From contig NZ_CANNFF010000001.1 of NCBI RefSeq assembly GCF_947503855.1, positions 308,474-372,473 on the forward strand: DNA of 64,000 nucleotides, given 5' to 3'. The translations under genes and the position numbers were made by a program. Every line of letters starts with the position of its first letter. The first letter of the stretch is position 1. A model generated the notes under the pieces. It worked only from the letters and a program-made list of their open reading frames with translations. It did no database searches and was not told where the DNA came from. Below, in pieces: positions 16,516-26,504 of the stretch. The stretch is from an uncultured Polaribacter sp. GTDB lineage: Bacteria > Bacteroidota > Bacteroidia > Flavobacteriales > Flavobacteriaceae.

Positions 16516-17307
16516 ATGAAACATATTTTAGTACCTATTGGATCTACAGAAAGCGCACAAAAAACCTTGCAATATGCCATTGATTTTGCAAGTGAAATTA
16601 AAGCTAAGATTTTTGTGTTTAGGGCTTATAGTGCACAATCTAAAGCAGGTACAATTATAAATATTGATACCATTATTGAGCGCGAAACCAATTTATACTT
16701 AAGAACAATGGTAAGTTCTTGTCATCAAAAAGATGTAGAGATAAAACTAATTTCTGCAAAAGGAAGTGTTTTAGATAGTGTAGATAGTATTGATAATGAA
16801 TTGGGCATTGATTTAATTATTGTTGGTGCTAAAAGTAACTCAATTAAAGAAGGTTTATTTTTAGGAAATACTGCTGGTAGTTTGGTTAAAAAAAGTAATT
16901 TGCCAGTTTTAGCTGTGCCAGAAAACTATGTTTATCGTCCAGTTACAAGTGTATTAATGGCTTTTAAATCTGGTATTATTAAAAGTAAAACTGTTTTAAA
17001 TCCTTTACAATTTATAATTGATAAATTTAAAGCCAATATAAATTTACTACTCGTAAAAACTCCAGAATATACTGAAGAAGATTTAGTATTACACAAAGAT
17101 ATTGAAGCATTGAAAACAACACTTACAGTTACAGAAAATGCTACTACTTTTCAAGGGGTTTTAGAACATATTAAAACACATAATCCAGATATGTTGTGTG
17201 TGTTTAGGCGTAATAGAGGGTTCTTTAAGAAGCTTTGGGAAAAAAATACAATTTTAAAAGAGGAGTTTAACTCTAAGGTTCCTTTGTTGGTTTTAAAAGG
17301 GAAGTAG
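16516..17307 (+). CDS. Universal stress protein, two Usp domains
   Basis: The 263-residue cytosolic protein starts MKHILVPIGSTESAQKTL. The first Usp domain (~1-140) ends in a G-2x-G-9x-G-S-type ATP loop, VGAKSNSIKEGLFLGNTAGSLVKKSNLPVLAVP. The second half (~145-263) is a degenerate Usp domain ending VPLLVLKGK without a clear nucleotide loop. Tandem Usp proteins are usual in Bacteroidota. The ligand and trigger cannot be read from sequence. Confidence 0.9.
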   Translation: MKHILVPIGSTESAQKTLQYAIDFASEIKAKIFVFRAYSAQSKAGTIINIDTIIERETNLYLRTMVSSCHQKDVEIKLISAKGSVLDSVDSIDNELGIDLIIVGAKSNSIKEGLFLGNTAGSLVKKSNLPVLAVPENYVYRPVTSVLMAFKSGIIKSKTVLNPLQFIIDKFKANINLLLVKTPEYTEEDLVLHKDIEALKTTLTVTENATTFQGVLEHIKTHNPDMLCVFRRNRGFFKKLWEKNTILKEEFNSKVPLLVLKGK

Positions 17308-17315
17308 ATTTTATT

Positions 17316-17540
17316 TTATTTTATTTCTTTAAAAGATAAAGGCTCAAAAGGATAATCAAAAGCACAAAATTTAATTGTTGACTGATAACTTGATTGATTA
17401 TATTTAAAACCTGTTACTATTTCTGCCAAAGGAATAAAAGCGAAAACTAATACAAGAAAAATAGAAACTATTCTTACTGAAGGTGTTTGTTTATCAGTCT
17501 TTGAAAACTGAATATTAATTTGGTCCTAAGTTTCTTTCAT
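17316..17540 (-). pseudogene. Small membrane-protein gene with an early stop
   Basis: From ATG 17540 the frame reads MKET, then TAG (17526-17528), then 69 open codons: DQINIQFSKTDKQTPSVR, a hydrophobic helix (IVSIFLVLVFAFIPLAEIV) and a polar tail ending EPLSFKEIK. The long open frame after the stop suggests a real 70-75-residue single-helix protein broken by one nonsense codon. Use of a rare non-ATG start after the stop is the alternative. I do not recognise the family. Confidence 0.45.
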
Positions 17541-17573
17541 AATATAAAGATAGTAAGATTAAATAAAAGTAAA

Positions 17574-20327
17574 TTAATACCTCAAATCAGCAGGTTCAAT
17601 AAAATCTATTTCTAAATTGTAAATTTCTGAGATATAGCTTTTAATTTCAGTTATAAAATCTTCTAATTTTTCTGATGTAATATTGGTTTCTGCTTTTCTT
17701 CTTGGCAATGCAAAATCTACCGATAAAAAACCACTGTTTAAGTTTTTAAAAGAGTAAATTCCTGCTTCTAAAGGTTGGTTAAAATTATAGTTTTTACTTT
17801 GTGTATATAAATAAGCATACAACAAAACTTGTATAGCTTTTAGGTGTTTTTCGTCTCTTAAATTCTCAAATTCTGGAACACGCAAATTACTGCTAGTAAC
17901 CAGACCTGTTTTATAATCTATAATTCTTAAAACACCATTCAACTCATCTACTCTATCTACTTGTCCATGCAATTTTACGGGGTATTCTAAACCATTAATT
18001 TTAATTTCTGTAGATAAGTTTTCTTCTGTAGCAATAATTTTAAGTTGATTATTTTTATGCTGCAACAAGGCCTTTTCTTTCTTTAAAAAGTTGGTTACAA
18101 ATCGGTTTGCGACTTCAAAAATTAAACGGTTTTTGCCTGTGGTTAAATTTCCATTTTTAAAATGTATTTTAAAGTGTTTTGCCACTAAATCTTTTGCCTG
18201 TTCTTGCATTGCTAAAATAGCTTCTACCGTCAAAAATTTACCAACAAAAGGTGTATATAATTCGTCTAAAGTTTCATGTACAACAGTACCTAAGGTATTA
18301 AAAGCAACTGTTTCTTCTACATCATTAAACTCTTTTATTTTTAAAATTTTTTGCTTGTAAAAACTTACAGGATTGTGCAAATAATTGGTTAAAGCAGATG
18401 GTGATATTCCTTTTGCTGCCAATTCTTTTAATCTTTGTAAAGTAGTTTCTGTTTTACCAATTTGTTTTAATTCGGTTTTATTGGTTATTACTTTGGGTGC
18501 AATTGTTTTATGCACAATGTCTGGCCTTAACATTTCTAATTGGGTTACAAATCGGCTTTTTTCTCCACTTCCAAAAACATCATGTTCTGTGTTATAGAGT
18601 ATAAAAACATTTTTTGCTCTTTGTAATAACCTAAAAAAGTGATAAGAAAAAATAGCGTCTTTTTCTCTGTAAGTTGGTAAACCAAATTCTAATTTAACAT
18701 CAAAGGGAATAAAAGAATTTTGCTGAGAACTTGCTGGTAAAATTCCTTCGTTTGTAGAGGTTAAAATAATGTTTTCGAAATCTAAAACACGGGTTTCTAA
18801 CATCCCCATTAATTGCAACCCTTTTAGGGGTTCACCTTGAAAAGAAAGGGTTTCTGAAGCAATTAACTGTTTAAAAAATAATGCCAATGTTTTTAAATCT
18901 GTAAAATAATTAAACTCAGTTTGCAGTGTTTTTAATTGCGTAAAAGCTGTATAAAAACGGAATAAATATTCTTTTTCTAAGTCTGTAGTTTCTTCTTTTA
19001 AAAGTGCTATTACACTTAAAATTCTATCTAAAAAATCATGAATAGTTGTATACTTTTTAAACAGGCTTAATAGTACATTTTTAACGGATGCGTCTGTAGA
19101 TTCTAATAAAGTTGTAAGCTGATTTTTGGTGATAAAAATATAGTTTTCTTTACCAATTTCTTCCGTAAAATCATCAACCAAATTAGTGTTAGTTGTAGAC
19201 AACAGTTTGTGGATAGATTGCTGTTTTAAAAAGCGAATTACATCTTTGTAATAAAACTGATTATCTGCTGTTTTTTGTAACTTTTCTTGTGAAATAAACA
19301 GCTGAAAAATAGAAAACAACAAATTGGTTGTTGGGATATCTTTTAAAGGGTATCCCATGGTTATGTTTATTGCATTGATGTTTTTAGGTAAAGAATTTAA
19401 GGTAATTGGCAGCAACGTTTCGTCGGATAAAATAAGTGCTGTATTTTTAAAATCTGAAAATGTTTCTAAAATTTCGCCAGCATATTTTATTTGCGTGGTG
19501 TTTTTAGAAGCGCCAATTACTTGAATATTTTTATCTGAAGAAAAATGATTACTCAGATTTTTTAAACTGTTTTTCTCATAAAACTTCCACTCTTTTTTAT
19601 ACTTTCTAATAAAAGTACCTGCTTGATGATTGCTTTTGTAAAACGTTTCATCTAAATCCCAATAAATATCAGAATTTCCAGTTGATAACACTTTTTGAAA
19701 CAAAAATTCTTCTGCTTTATTTAAAGCATTAAAACCTATAAAAATATACTTTTTATGGGTGTTTCCCTCAAGAAATTGGTCTATATTATTGCAAGCTTCT
19801 CTATACATTAAACCTTGATAACCAATCTTATTTTCGAGTAAAAACTGATAAAGAGGTGCGTAAAAATTATGTAACTTTTCTAAAAAAGAGTAATGATCTT
19901 TCATGAACTCTGTTTCTTTAAAAGTACCTGTTACAGACCATTTTTTTAATCTTTGTATGTCTCTTAAATAAACAAATATTTCTTTTGTATCTACCAAATG
20001 TTGGTCTATTTCATTAAAATCTTGCAGTACAGTAAACGCCCAAGATGCAAACGTATCAAAAGTATCTGGTGCTTTTTCTAAACTTTTATAAATGGTATAA
20101 AAGTGAAATAATAATTGAATGCTATCTGCTTTTTTTATACCAGAAACTTGTTGAATAAACTGTTCTATATTTAAGGTTTCTGGTAAAAACCCAACCGAAA
20201 TTTTATCTTTTAAAGTTTGTTTTAAAAAAACCTTTGCTCTTTGAGATGGTAAAATAAAAACCACATTATCAAAAGACTTGGTCTCTTTTAAAATAGCATC
20301 TAAAGTTTCTGAAATAAAGGTTTGCAT
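17574..20327 (-). CDS. AddB-like PD-(D/E)XK nuclease-helicase subunit
   Basis: The 917-residue protein starts with an inactivated helicase-type domain (VVFILPSQRAKVFL). Helicase-like segments follow, such as ILTSTNEGILPAS and SYHFFRLLQRAKNVFILYN, and the C-terminal third is a RecB-type nuclease with GQVDRVDE and RIIDYKTG near residue 800 as the D...K catalytic core. This is the layout of AddB/RexB proteins, which act with an AddA helicase in processing double-strand breaks. The AddA partner is not in the window. It is cytosolic and transcribed alone. Confidence 0.85.
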   Translation of the reverse strand: MQTFISETLDAILKETKSFDNVVFILPSQRAKVFLKQTLKDKISVGFLPETLNIEQFIQQVSGIKKADSIQLLFHFYTIYKSLEKAPDTFDTFASWAFTVLQDFNEIDQHLVDTKEIFVYLRDIQRLKKWSVTGTFKETEFMKDHYSFLEKLHNFYAPLYQFLLENKIGYQGLMYREACNNIDQFLEGNTHKKYIFIGFNALNKAEEFLFQKVLSTGNSDIYWDLDETFYKSNHQAGTFIRKYKKEWKFYEKNSLKNLSNHFSSDKNIQVIGASKNTTQIKYAGEILETFSDFKNTALILSDETLLPITLNSLPKNINAINITMGYPLKDIPTTNLLFSIFQLFISQEKLQKTADNQFYYKDVIRFLKQQSIHKLLSTTNTNLVDDFTEEIGKENYIFITKNQLTTLLESTDASVKNVLLSLFKKYTTIHDFLDRILSVIALLKEETTDLEKEYLFRFYTAFTQLKTLQTEFNYFTDLKTLALFFKQLIASETLSFQGEPLKGLQLMGMLETRVLDFENIILTSTNEGILPASSQQNSFIPFDVKLEFGLPTYREKDAIFSYHFFRLLQRAKNVFILYNTEHDVFGSGEKSRFVTQLEMLRPDIVHKTIAPKVITNKTELKQIGKTETTLQRLKELAAKGISPSALTNYLHNPVSFYKQKILKIKEFNDVEETVAFNTLGTVVHETLDELYTPFVGKFLTVEAILAMQEQAKDLVAKHFKIHFKNGNLTTGKNRLIFEVANRFVTNFLKKEKALLQHKNNQLKIIATEENLSTEIKINGLEYPVKLHGQVDRVDELNGVLRIIDYKTGLVTSSNLRVPEFENLRDEKHLKAIQVLLYAYLYTQSKNYNFNQPLEAGIYSFKNLNSGFLSVDFALPRRKAETNITSEKLEDFITEIKSYISEIYNLEIDFIEPADLRY

Positions 20328-20407
20328 AGAATTTTTTATATTGAATTGGATTTTCTAAATTACAAAAACTAACTTTTATACTAGTTACATCTTTAAAATA
20401 AATTTTA

Positions 20408-21187
20408 ATGAAAAACGAATTAAATATTGTAGGCATTCAGGCAGATTTGGTTTGGGAAAACCCAGCAAAAAATATTACTTTTTTTAATGATACCCTAAAC
20501 AATTTAAAAAGTAAGGTTGATCTTGTTGTTTTGCCAGAAATGTTTGCTACCGGTTTTACAATGGAGCCTTCAACAATTGCAGAAAAAATGGATGGTTTTT
20601 CTATTTCTTGGATGCAAAAAGTTGCAAAAGAAAAACAGCTTGCCCTTTGTGGTAGTTTGGTAATATCTGAAGATAATAATTTTTACAATCGATTTGTTTT
20701 TGTGCATCCTTCTGGAAAACTTGAAACGTATGATAAAAGACATACTTTTACTTTGGCTGGAGAGGATAAAAAATACACAGCTGGCACAAAAAAAGTAATA
20801 ATAAATTATAAGGGATGGAAAATTTGCCCATTAATTTGTTACGATTTGCGTTTTCCTGTTTGGGCTAGAAATATAGACAATTACGATATTTTAATTTATA
20901 TGGCAAATTGGCCTGTTGGAAGAATAAAAGCGTGGAAAACCCTCTTAAAAGCACGTGCTATAGAAAATATGTGTTACACAATTGGTGTAAACAGAATAGG
21001 AAAAGATGCCAATGATTCTATATATTCTGGTAACTCTATAGCCATCGATTATTTAGGTGAAGAATTATCGGGGCTAGCTAAAAATAAAGTTGGAATTATT
21101 AGCGCTCGTTTTTATAAAGATAAACAAGATGAAATTAGACAAAAACTAGGTTTTTTAAATGATAGAGATTTTTTTAAAATTGTGTAA
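20408..21187 (+). CDS. Nitrilase-family amidohydrolase (omega-amidase type)
   Basis: The 259-residue cytosolic carbon-nitrogen hydrolase has the Glu-Lys-Cys triad: E44 in VVLPEMF, K110 in YDKRHTF and C144 in PLICYDLRFP. The overall sequence (QADLVWENPAKN, MFATGFTMEP) is closest to YafV/omega-amidase proteins, which hydrolyse alpha-keto acid amides. That substrate is inferred from family resemblance. Confidence 0.88.
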   Translation: MKNELNIVGIQADLVWENPAKNITFFNDTLNNLKSKVDLVVLPEMFATGFTMEPSTIAEKMDGFSISWMQKVAKEKQLALCGSLVISEDNNFYNRFVFVHPSGKLETYDKRHTFTLAGEDKKYTAGTKKVIINYKGWKICPLICYDLRFPVWARNIDNYDILIYMANWPVGRIKAWKTLLKARAIENMCYTIGVNRIGKDANDSIYSGNSIAIDYLGEELSGLAKNKVGIISARFYKDKQDEIRQKLGFLNDRDFFKIV

Positions 21188-21192
21188 TCGTG

Positions 21193-21216
21193 TAATTGTT
21201 TAATTGTTTAATTGTT
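21193..21216. repeat. Three tandem copies of TAATTGTT
   Basis: An 8-bp unit is repeated exactly three times just after the amidohydrolase stop. It is probably a slippage-prone low-complexity tract. Confidence 0.6.
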
Positions 21217-21287
21217 TAGGGTTATACTAATAATTTTTTTTAAAGAAATATAGACAACAAAGCATTTATATTAAAATAGAATAAAAA

Positions 21288-21320
21288 AGACCCTTCAGGT
21301 TTTAAAAAACTGAAAGGTCT
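21288..21320. terminator. Palindromic terminator repeat (AGACC..TTCAGG type), copy 1
   Basis: AGACCCTTCAGGTTTT pairs with AACTGAAAGGTCT and is followed by a T-run. It lies between converging genes. A closely related palindrome lies at 31315-31345, so this is a dispersed terminator-like repeat. Confidence 0.75.
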
Positions 21321-21340
21321 GTATTTTTTTTCTTCTATTA

Positions 21341-21437
21341 GCTAGCAAACAAGACTAGCCCAGATTGAAGCATTTGTTTGAGCTCTTTTTTTTCTTTTTC
21401 GACAAAAAAAGCGAGTGCGAAAAGCTGGAAATAGCTT
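21341..21437 (+). repeat. Flavobacterial structured repeat, copy C (Flavo-1-like, divergent)
   Basis: CTAGCCCAGATTGAAGCA, then a poly-T/poly-A stem (CTCTTTTTTTTC / ACAAAAAAAGCGAG) and GCGAAAAGCTGGAAATAGCTTC share the layout of the copies at 6968-7110 and 32604-32706, but without the GGCATCC core. It lies next to the desaturase stop. Confidence 0.45.
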
Positions 21438-21446
21438 CAAATAAAA

Positions 21447-22427
21447 TTACGCTGGTAACATCCATTTGAATTGAAACTTTGTATCTGGCACAGAAATACG
21501 TTCTGTAATTCTGTACATTCTATCTGGAAGTTTCATTAAATAATCTCTGGCTTTTTCTGCCTCTGGAGTTAAATTGGTAATTTTATCGATTTCCCACATG
21601 GTGTTTAATTTCTTTAAAATATCTACATAATCAAAACCTGTGTAAACACCTACTCTTTGTGCTATTGTAGAAAAATCATCAAACAAACTGCCCTTTGCGC
21701 CAAAAGATTCTCTAAGGTGCATTGCAGGCATTACTATTTTGTGTTTCATCATGTGTTGGAAAGCCAACATCATTTCACTTGGGTCTATTTTAAAAATTTC
21801 TTTTACAAAATGTGCGTATGCTTGGTGGTGTCGCATCTCATCACCAGCAATAATTTTAGACATTTTTGCTAAGGCTTTATGTCCTTTTTTTCGTGCAATT
21901 TTTGCTACGTTGTTATGAGATATATAGGTTGCTAATTCTTGAAACGTAGTGTATACAAAGTTTTTATAGGGGTCTGTTGAGGTACCAATATCAAAACCAT
22001 CTGCAATTAAATGTTGGGTAGATATTTCTACTTCGCGCATGTTTACTCTGCCAGATAAATACAAATATTTATTTAAAACATCTCCATGTCTGTTTTCTTC
22101 TGCTGTCCAAGTTCTTACCCATTTTGCCCAAGAATTGTCTGGGTCTTGAGAAACTCCATCAAGATCTAACAACCAAGATTCGTAGGTTGGTAATGCCTCT
22201 TCTGTAATGGTATCTCCTACTAAAACTACCCAAAAATCGTCGTGTAATTCTTTAGATAGTTCTCTAATTTCCTCTACTTCTGTGATAAAAGAATCTTTTT
22301 GGGAGTTTGGTAAAAAGTCTGTTGGTTGCCAAACTTTTTCTGGTGTTATTAAATATTTATCAACGAAAGTCTGCATCTTTTTCTCAAGATTTAGCATCAC
22401 TTCGATTCGTACATTTTTTATAGACAT
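21447..22427 (-). CDS. Acyl-[acyl-carrier-protein] desaturase
   Basis: This soluble ferritin-like diiron enzyme introduces a cis double bond into acyl-ACP. The 326 residues include the iron-binding helices with EENRH (110-114), QELATYISH (around 163-171) and DEMRHH (196-201), matching the stearoyl-ACP desaturase family. It is probably cytosolic and needs ferredoxin. It lies 4 nt after plsC, so membrane lipid unsaturation and acylation appear to be coexpressed. Confidence 0.92.
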   Translation of the reverse strand: MSIKNVRIEVMLNLEKKMQTFVDKYLITPEKVWQPTDFLPNSQKDSFITEVEEIRELSKELHDDFWVVLVGDTITEEALPTYESWLLDLDGVSQDPDNSWAKWVRTWTAEENRHGDVLNKYLYLSGRVNMREVEISTQHLIADGFDIGTSTDPYKNFVYTTFQELATYISHNNVAKIARKKGHKALAKMSKIIAGDEMRHHQAYAHFVKEIFKIDPSEMMLAFQHMMKHKIVMPAMHLRESFGAKGSLFDDFSTIAQRVGVYTGFDYVDILKKLNTMWEIDKITNLTPEAEKARDYLMKLPDRMYRITERISVPDTKFQFKWMLPA

Positions 22428-22431
22428 AAAT

Positions 22432-23160
22432 TTATTTTATATATTCTTTAATTACGTTTTCTGTTTTTTCTAATAACTCATCAAAAGGTAATGAGTTAAT
22501 TGGTATAGGCTTATGTGTTGTTATGGTTATTGGATTGCCAATACCTAATGGAAATTTACCATATTTAAACACTTTCCAAGAATTGTTTATAGTTAAAGGT
22601 ACAACATAACCATCTTTATTATATTTTGTAATGACTTTTAAGCCATTTGTAGCAAATTTTTTTGGCTGGCCATTTCTACTTCTTGTGCCTTCTGGAAAAA
22701 TAATTGCGCCCCAATTATTTTCTTTTATTCTTTTAGAAAAGTTTGCTAATGCTGATATGGCTTGTTTTGGGTCTTTTCTATTAATGAGTGCTGCACCTCC
22801 ATTTCTTAAATTGTAGGATACACTTGGTATGCCTTTACCGAGCTCTATTTTAGCGACAAATTTTGGATGTTGTTTTCTAAAAAACCATCCTATTGGTGGA
22901 ATATCAAAAGTAGATTGATGATTGGACACAAATATAACTGTGGTATTTTCTGGAATTTTAAACTTGTTTTTTAAACGAACCGGTACCCCTATGATTAACA
23001 TAGATTTTACTAAGAAAAAGTTTAAAGCAGCTACTACTTTTGCGTGTGCATTATGCCCAAATAATTTTAAACTCACCCATTGCAATGGATGAAATATAAG
23101 TAGCAATAAAAAAAACACCAATACAAAGATTGGTGATAATATGTAACTTAGAATTTTCAT
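22432..23160 (-). CDS. plsC: 1-acyl-sn-glycerol-3-phosphate acyltransferase
   Basis: PlsC makes phosphatidic acid from lysophosphatidic acid at the inner membrane. The N-terminal helix (residues 3-25) anchors it. NHQSTFD (80-86) is the catalytic HX4D motif, FPEGTRS (155-161) binds glycerol phosphate, and VPLTINNS is the fourth motif. The length, 242 residues, is usual. It sits between a small membrane protein gene (9-nt gap) and the desaturase gene (4-nt gap), forming a three-gene unit. Confidence 0.94.
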   Translation of the reverse strand: MKILSYILSPIFVLVFFLLLLIFHPLQWVSLKLFGHNAHAKVVAALNFFLVKSMLIIGVPVRLKNKFKIPENTTVIFVSNHQSTFDIPPIGWFFRKQHPKFVAKIELGKGIPSVSYNLRNGGAALINRKDPKQAISALANFSKRIKENNWGAIIFPEGTRSRNGQPKKFATNGLKVITKYNKDGYVVPLTINNSWKVFKYGKFPLGIGNPITITTHKPIPINSLPFDELLEKTENVIKEYIK

Positions 23161-23169
23161 TTTTTTAAT

Positions 23170-23592
23170 TTACAACCAATTGTTCCAAGGAATTCTAGAT
23201 AGTATTAAAACCAAACCTATTCCGTAAAATATTACAAAACTTTTAAACTTTGCAGCATCTTCTGTTTTTTTCTTGTGTTTAGACCATCCTATTGTGATAA
23301 ATACTATGGCCAAAATCATAGTTATTGGATGTTCTACAGCTAACAATCTTACAGCTTTATCTTTCATTACTGCACCAGCATCTGAGGTTAATAAATCAAA
23401 CCAAGGAGATATAAAGTACCAAGCCAAACCTATTAATAATTGAATATGAGATACAATTAGGGTAAACAAACCGATTCTTAAATCTTTATCTGTAAATTGT
23501 TTTTTTTGAGTAAGGCCAATTATGGCATTAATTACTGCAAATATTAAAATGATTAACACTAAATATGCCCAATAAGAGTGTACTTCTTTCAT
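23170..23592 (-). CDS. Conserved four-helix membrane protein
   Basis: The 140-residue protein has four hydrophobic segments, with histidines in or near helices (VHSYW, VSHIQLL, AVEHPITM). The paired helix histidines are reminiscent of heme-binding cytochrome b-type bundles, but no heme binding is established. It leads the plsC-desaturase unit. Similar flavobacterial proteins are, from memory, sometimes mislabelled as ribosomal protein L27, which this is not. Confidence 0.7.
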   Translation of the reverse strand: MKEVHSYWAYLVLIILIFAVINAIIGLTQKKQFTDKDLRIGLFTLIVSHIQLLIGLAWYFISPWFDLLTSDAGAVMKDKAVRLLAVEHPITMILAIVFITIGWSKHKKKTEDAAKFKSFVIFYGIGLVLILSRIPWNNWL

Positions 23593-23641
23593 AATATATA
23601 GTTTATTTTAAGTCGGGTAAAGTTACTAAATTTTAGTCATA

Positions 23642-23671
23642 AAAAAACCACCTTTTGCAAGGTGGTTTTTT
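23642..23671 (-). terminator. Terminator of the TonB-dependent receptor gene
   Basis: AAAACCACCTT pairs with AAGGTGGTTTT around TTGC. It is flanked by A- and T-runs and lies 23 nt past the receptor stop. Confidence 0.88.
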
Positions 23672-23693
23672 AAAATATTTATTGAGCTTGATA

Positions 23694-26297
23694 TTAGAAG
23701 TTATATCTAACGCTTGCATTCCAAGTTCTACCCCAACCGAAATATCCTCTGTTTGAAGTATCAATACCTCTATATGTATCAGACCCAACAGTTGTTTGAT
23801 TTGCAGATGTTAACTCTGAGATGTATTCTCTATCCAAAACGTTGTTAACATTTACTCTAAAATCTAACCATTTTGTTTTATCTGTACCAAGATCTAATCT
23901 GTAAGATGCTCCAAAATCTAATAATCCGTAAGAAGGTAATTTTAACTCACCTCTTGTTGGGCTAACATTTGCATATAAACGATCATAATATCTAAAATCT
24001 GAATCTACACTAAAACCATTAAAAATTGTATAATCGATACCTAAACCGTAAGAAGTTTGTGCAGCATCACCCACATTAATTCCATCTACACTCTCTACAG
24101 ATTGACTAATTAGATTTCTATCTTCGTCAAGTGTTTGTGTTGTTAATTCACCTAAATATTTCCAATCTCCAAAAGAAGCAAATCCTTTAAGTTTAAAATT
24201 ATATGCTAATTGAGCAATAAAGTCAAACTCTATACCTTTATGGTATTGATGTTGACCAAGTGTTTGTGTGTTAGTTACAACACCTGCATTTGTTACGTCA
24301 GTAAAACCATCTACTTTATCTCTCCAACTTGTACTATACAAGTTTACACTACCACTTAAAAATTCTGATTTATAGTTATATCCAAATTCTAAACCAAATA
24401 TTTTTTCATTTTGAGAAAATGGATTTATTGAATTATCATAATTGTTAAAAATATTATCGTGATATGGTTGACGTGAGTAGTAACCAGTATTCATATATAC
24501 AGAACTGCTTTCTGTCAAGTTAAAACCAGCACCAATTTTTAAATTATAGCCTATATTATTTAATTTCTCTGAATCTTCGAACTCAGGTAGATAATCATAT
24601 CTATCAAATCTTTGGTGAGATTGATTAGAAACAGCTCCCTGGAAAAATGCAGACATCACATCAGTTGAATATTCTAATTGTGTAAATAAACCTGCGTAAG
24701 AAATTCTCTCACTATTATCATAATCAATTCTTTGGTTTTCTGCCATCATATTAAAAGTGGCTGCCCATGGATTTGCTTTACCACTTTCTGTTGCAGTAAC
24801 ACTTACGGATGGTCCAGTTTTATTGTCATTATCGTCTTTTAAGGTTCTATCTTCTGTCCAAGAAGTTAAACCATGAAAATTCTCAACTTGTCTAAAGTGT
24901 GTACCATAATAAGTTCTCAAATCCGCTCCAACATTAAAAGTTAAATTGTCATTAATTTTTTGCTCAAAATTAGATACTACACCGTACCAACTATGTAAGT
25001 TCATTGATGCTCTAGTAATATATGCATCATTATCAAAGTTACCATCACCACCAGTAGCAGCATTGTTTGCATATATTGCATCATAATCTATTAAACCATC
25101 TGCAGTTCTTACTCTGTTTCCTCTATTTCCAGTTCCACCACCTCTACCAAAAGAAGCGTATAATACTGTGGATAAAGATGAGTTATCAGAAATTGTATAA
25201 TCCCAGTTTAAGTTTAATACTGGTTTATGGTAAAAATTTCTTCTTTCAGTTAAATATTGACCATTATAAAAACCAAAATTATCATTATATTTTAACCCCT
25301 TATCTAGATATGTAGAAATACTTTTAGTAAAGTTTTGGTCATGCCATTGTGGTGCCCCTGTTATTAAAAAATTAAAGTTATGATTATCATTTGGCTTATA
25401 GCCAAATGAAATAAAGTATGTTTGTCCTTGAGCTCTTGTTCCATTATTGTAACCATCACCTTGCCAATGAGATAACATAATACTTGTTCCCCAACCTGAA
25501 TCATTCATTCCAGTATTATACATAATAGTACTTTTAAGGTAACCATCGTTTGCTGTACCTGCATAAAAGGAACCACCTTGTTTTTTGTTTGTAGTTTTAG
25601 TTACGAAGTTCATTGACCCCCCTACAGAAGAAATAGCTAATTTAGATGCACCTAGTCCTCTTTGAATTTGAACAGCAGATGCTATATCATTAACACCAGA
25701 CCAGTTAGACCAGTACATTTTACCATCTTCCATACCATTAATTGGCTGTCCATTTAATAAGAAAGCTGTATTAGTTTGATCAAATCCACGTACAGAGATT
25801 CTTGAATCTCCAAAACCACCTGCTTGCCCAGAAACATAAATAGATGGAGTGTTTACTAATGTCATTGTAACATCTTGCGTACCAATTTTCTTTTGTATTT
25901 CTGCTGCTTTGACAGTAGAAACTGCAATTGGAGTTTTTCTACCCCCAGCTAAATCAATTACACCTTTCCCAACAACTACTATCTCATCTAAAGAGTTTTC
26001 ATCAACTTTTAGTTGAATATTCCCTAAGTTAGCAATTGATGAAGAAAATGTAACAACTTTTGTCTTGTACCCAATAAAAGAAACTACAATAGTTCCTGAA
26101 TTTGTTTTTGAATTTAACGAAAATTTCCCGTCAAAATCAGTTGAAGTACCATTGGTTGTTCCTTTTACTACAACACTTGCACCTGGTAAAGGTTGGTTAG
26201 ATTGATCTACCACTTTACCTGTAATTTTAGTTTGTCCTAAAACTGTAGCTGTTACAAAAAACAGGGCTACAATTAACAAATTTTTAAAATTTTTCAT
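23694..26297 (-). CDS. TonB-dependent outer-membrane receptor
   Basis: The 867-residue protein has a signal peptide (LLIVALFFVTATVLGQ), a carboxypeptidase-D-like domain (~22-110, starting TKITGKVVDQSNQPLPGA), a plug domain (~120-230, with SIYVSGQAGGFGDSRI and VRGFDQTNTAFLLNGQP) and a 22-strand-type barrel ending in ASVRYNF. It would import a ligand across the outer membrane using TonB energy. No SusD partner or enzyme is adjacent, so the ligand is unknown. It is monocistronic. Confidence 0.92.
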   Translation of the reverse strand: MKNFKNLLIVALFFVTATVLGQTKITGKVVDQSNQPLPGASVVVKGTTNGTSTDFDGKFSLNSKTNSGTIVVSFIGYKTKVVTFSSSIANLGNIQLKVDENSLDEIVVVGKGVIDLAGGRKTPIAVSTVKAAEIQKKIGTQDVTMTLVNTPSIYVSGQAGGFGDSRISVRGFDQTNTAFLLNGQPINGMEDGKMYWSNWSGVNDIASAVQIQRGLGASKLAISSVGGSMNFVTKTTNKKQGGSFYAGTANDGYLKSTIMYNTGMNDSGWGTSIMLSHWQGDGYNNGTRAQGQTYFISFGYKPNDNHNFNFLITGAPQWHDQNFTKSISTYLDKGLKYNDNFGFYNGQYLTERRNFYHKPVLNLNWDYTISDNSSLSTVLYASFGRGGGTGNRGNRVRTADGLIDYDAIYANNAATGGDGNFDNDAYITRASMNLHSWYGVVSNFEQKINDNLTFNVGADLRTYYGTHFRQVENFHGLTSWTEDRTLKDDNDNKTGPSVSVTATESGKANPWAATFNMMAENQRIDYDNSERISYAGLFTQLEYSTDVMSAFFQGAVSNQSHQRFDRYDYLPEFEDSEKLNNIGYNLKIGAGFNLTESSSVYMNTGYYSRQPYHDNIFNNYDNSINPFSQNEKIFGLEFGYNYKSEFLSGSVNLYSTSWRDKVDGFTDVTNAGVVTNTQTLGQHQYHKGIEFDFIAQLAYNFKLKGFASFGDWKYLGELTTQTLDEDRNLISQSVESVDGINVGDAAQTSYGLGIDYTIFNGFSVDSDFRYYDRLYANVSPTRGELKLPSYGLLDFGASYRLDLGTDKTKWLDFRVNVNNVLDREYISELTSANQTTVGSDTYRGIDTSNRGYFGWGRTWNASVRYNF

Positions 26298-26504
26298 TGT
26301 TTTAATTTATGATTTGAATTGTCTTACAAAATTCCTTTTTTTGAGGGACTGTAATGTTAATTTAATGTTAAGTTTTAACAAAAAAATTAGACAATAAAAT
26401 ACATACTAGCTACTGAAAATAAAACTATTATGCATCAAAATGCTTATTAATAAGAAGTCAATAAAGTGTTAAAAAAATGATGTATTTAAGGTATAAATTT
26501 AGGC

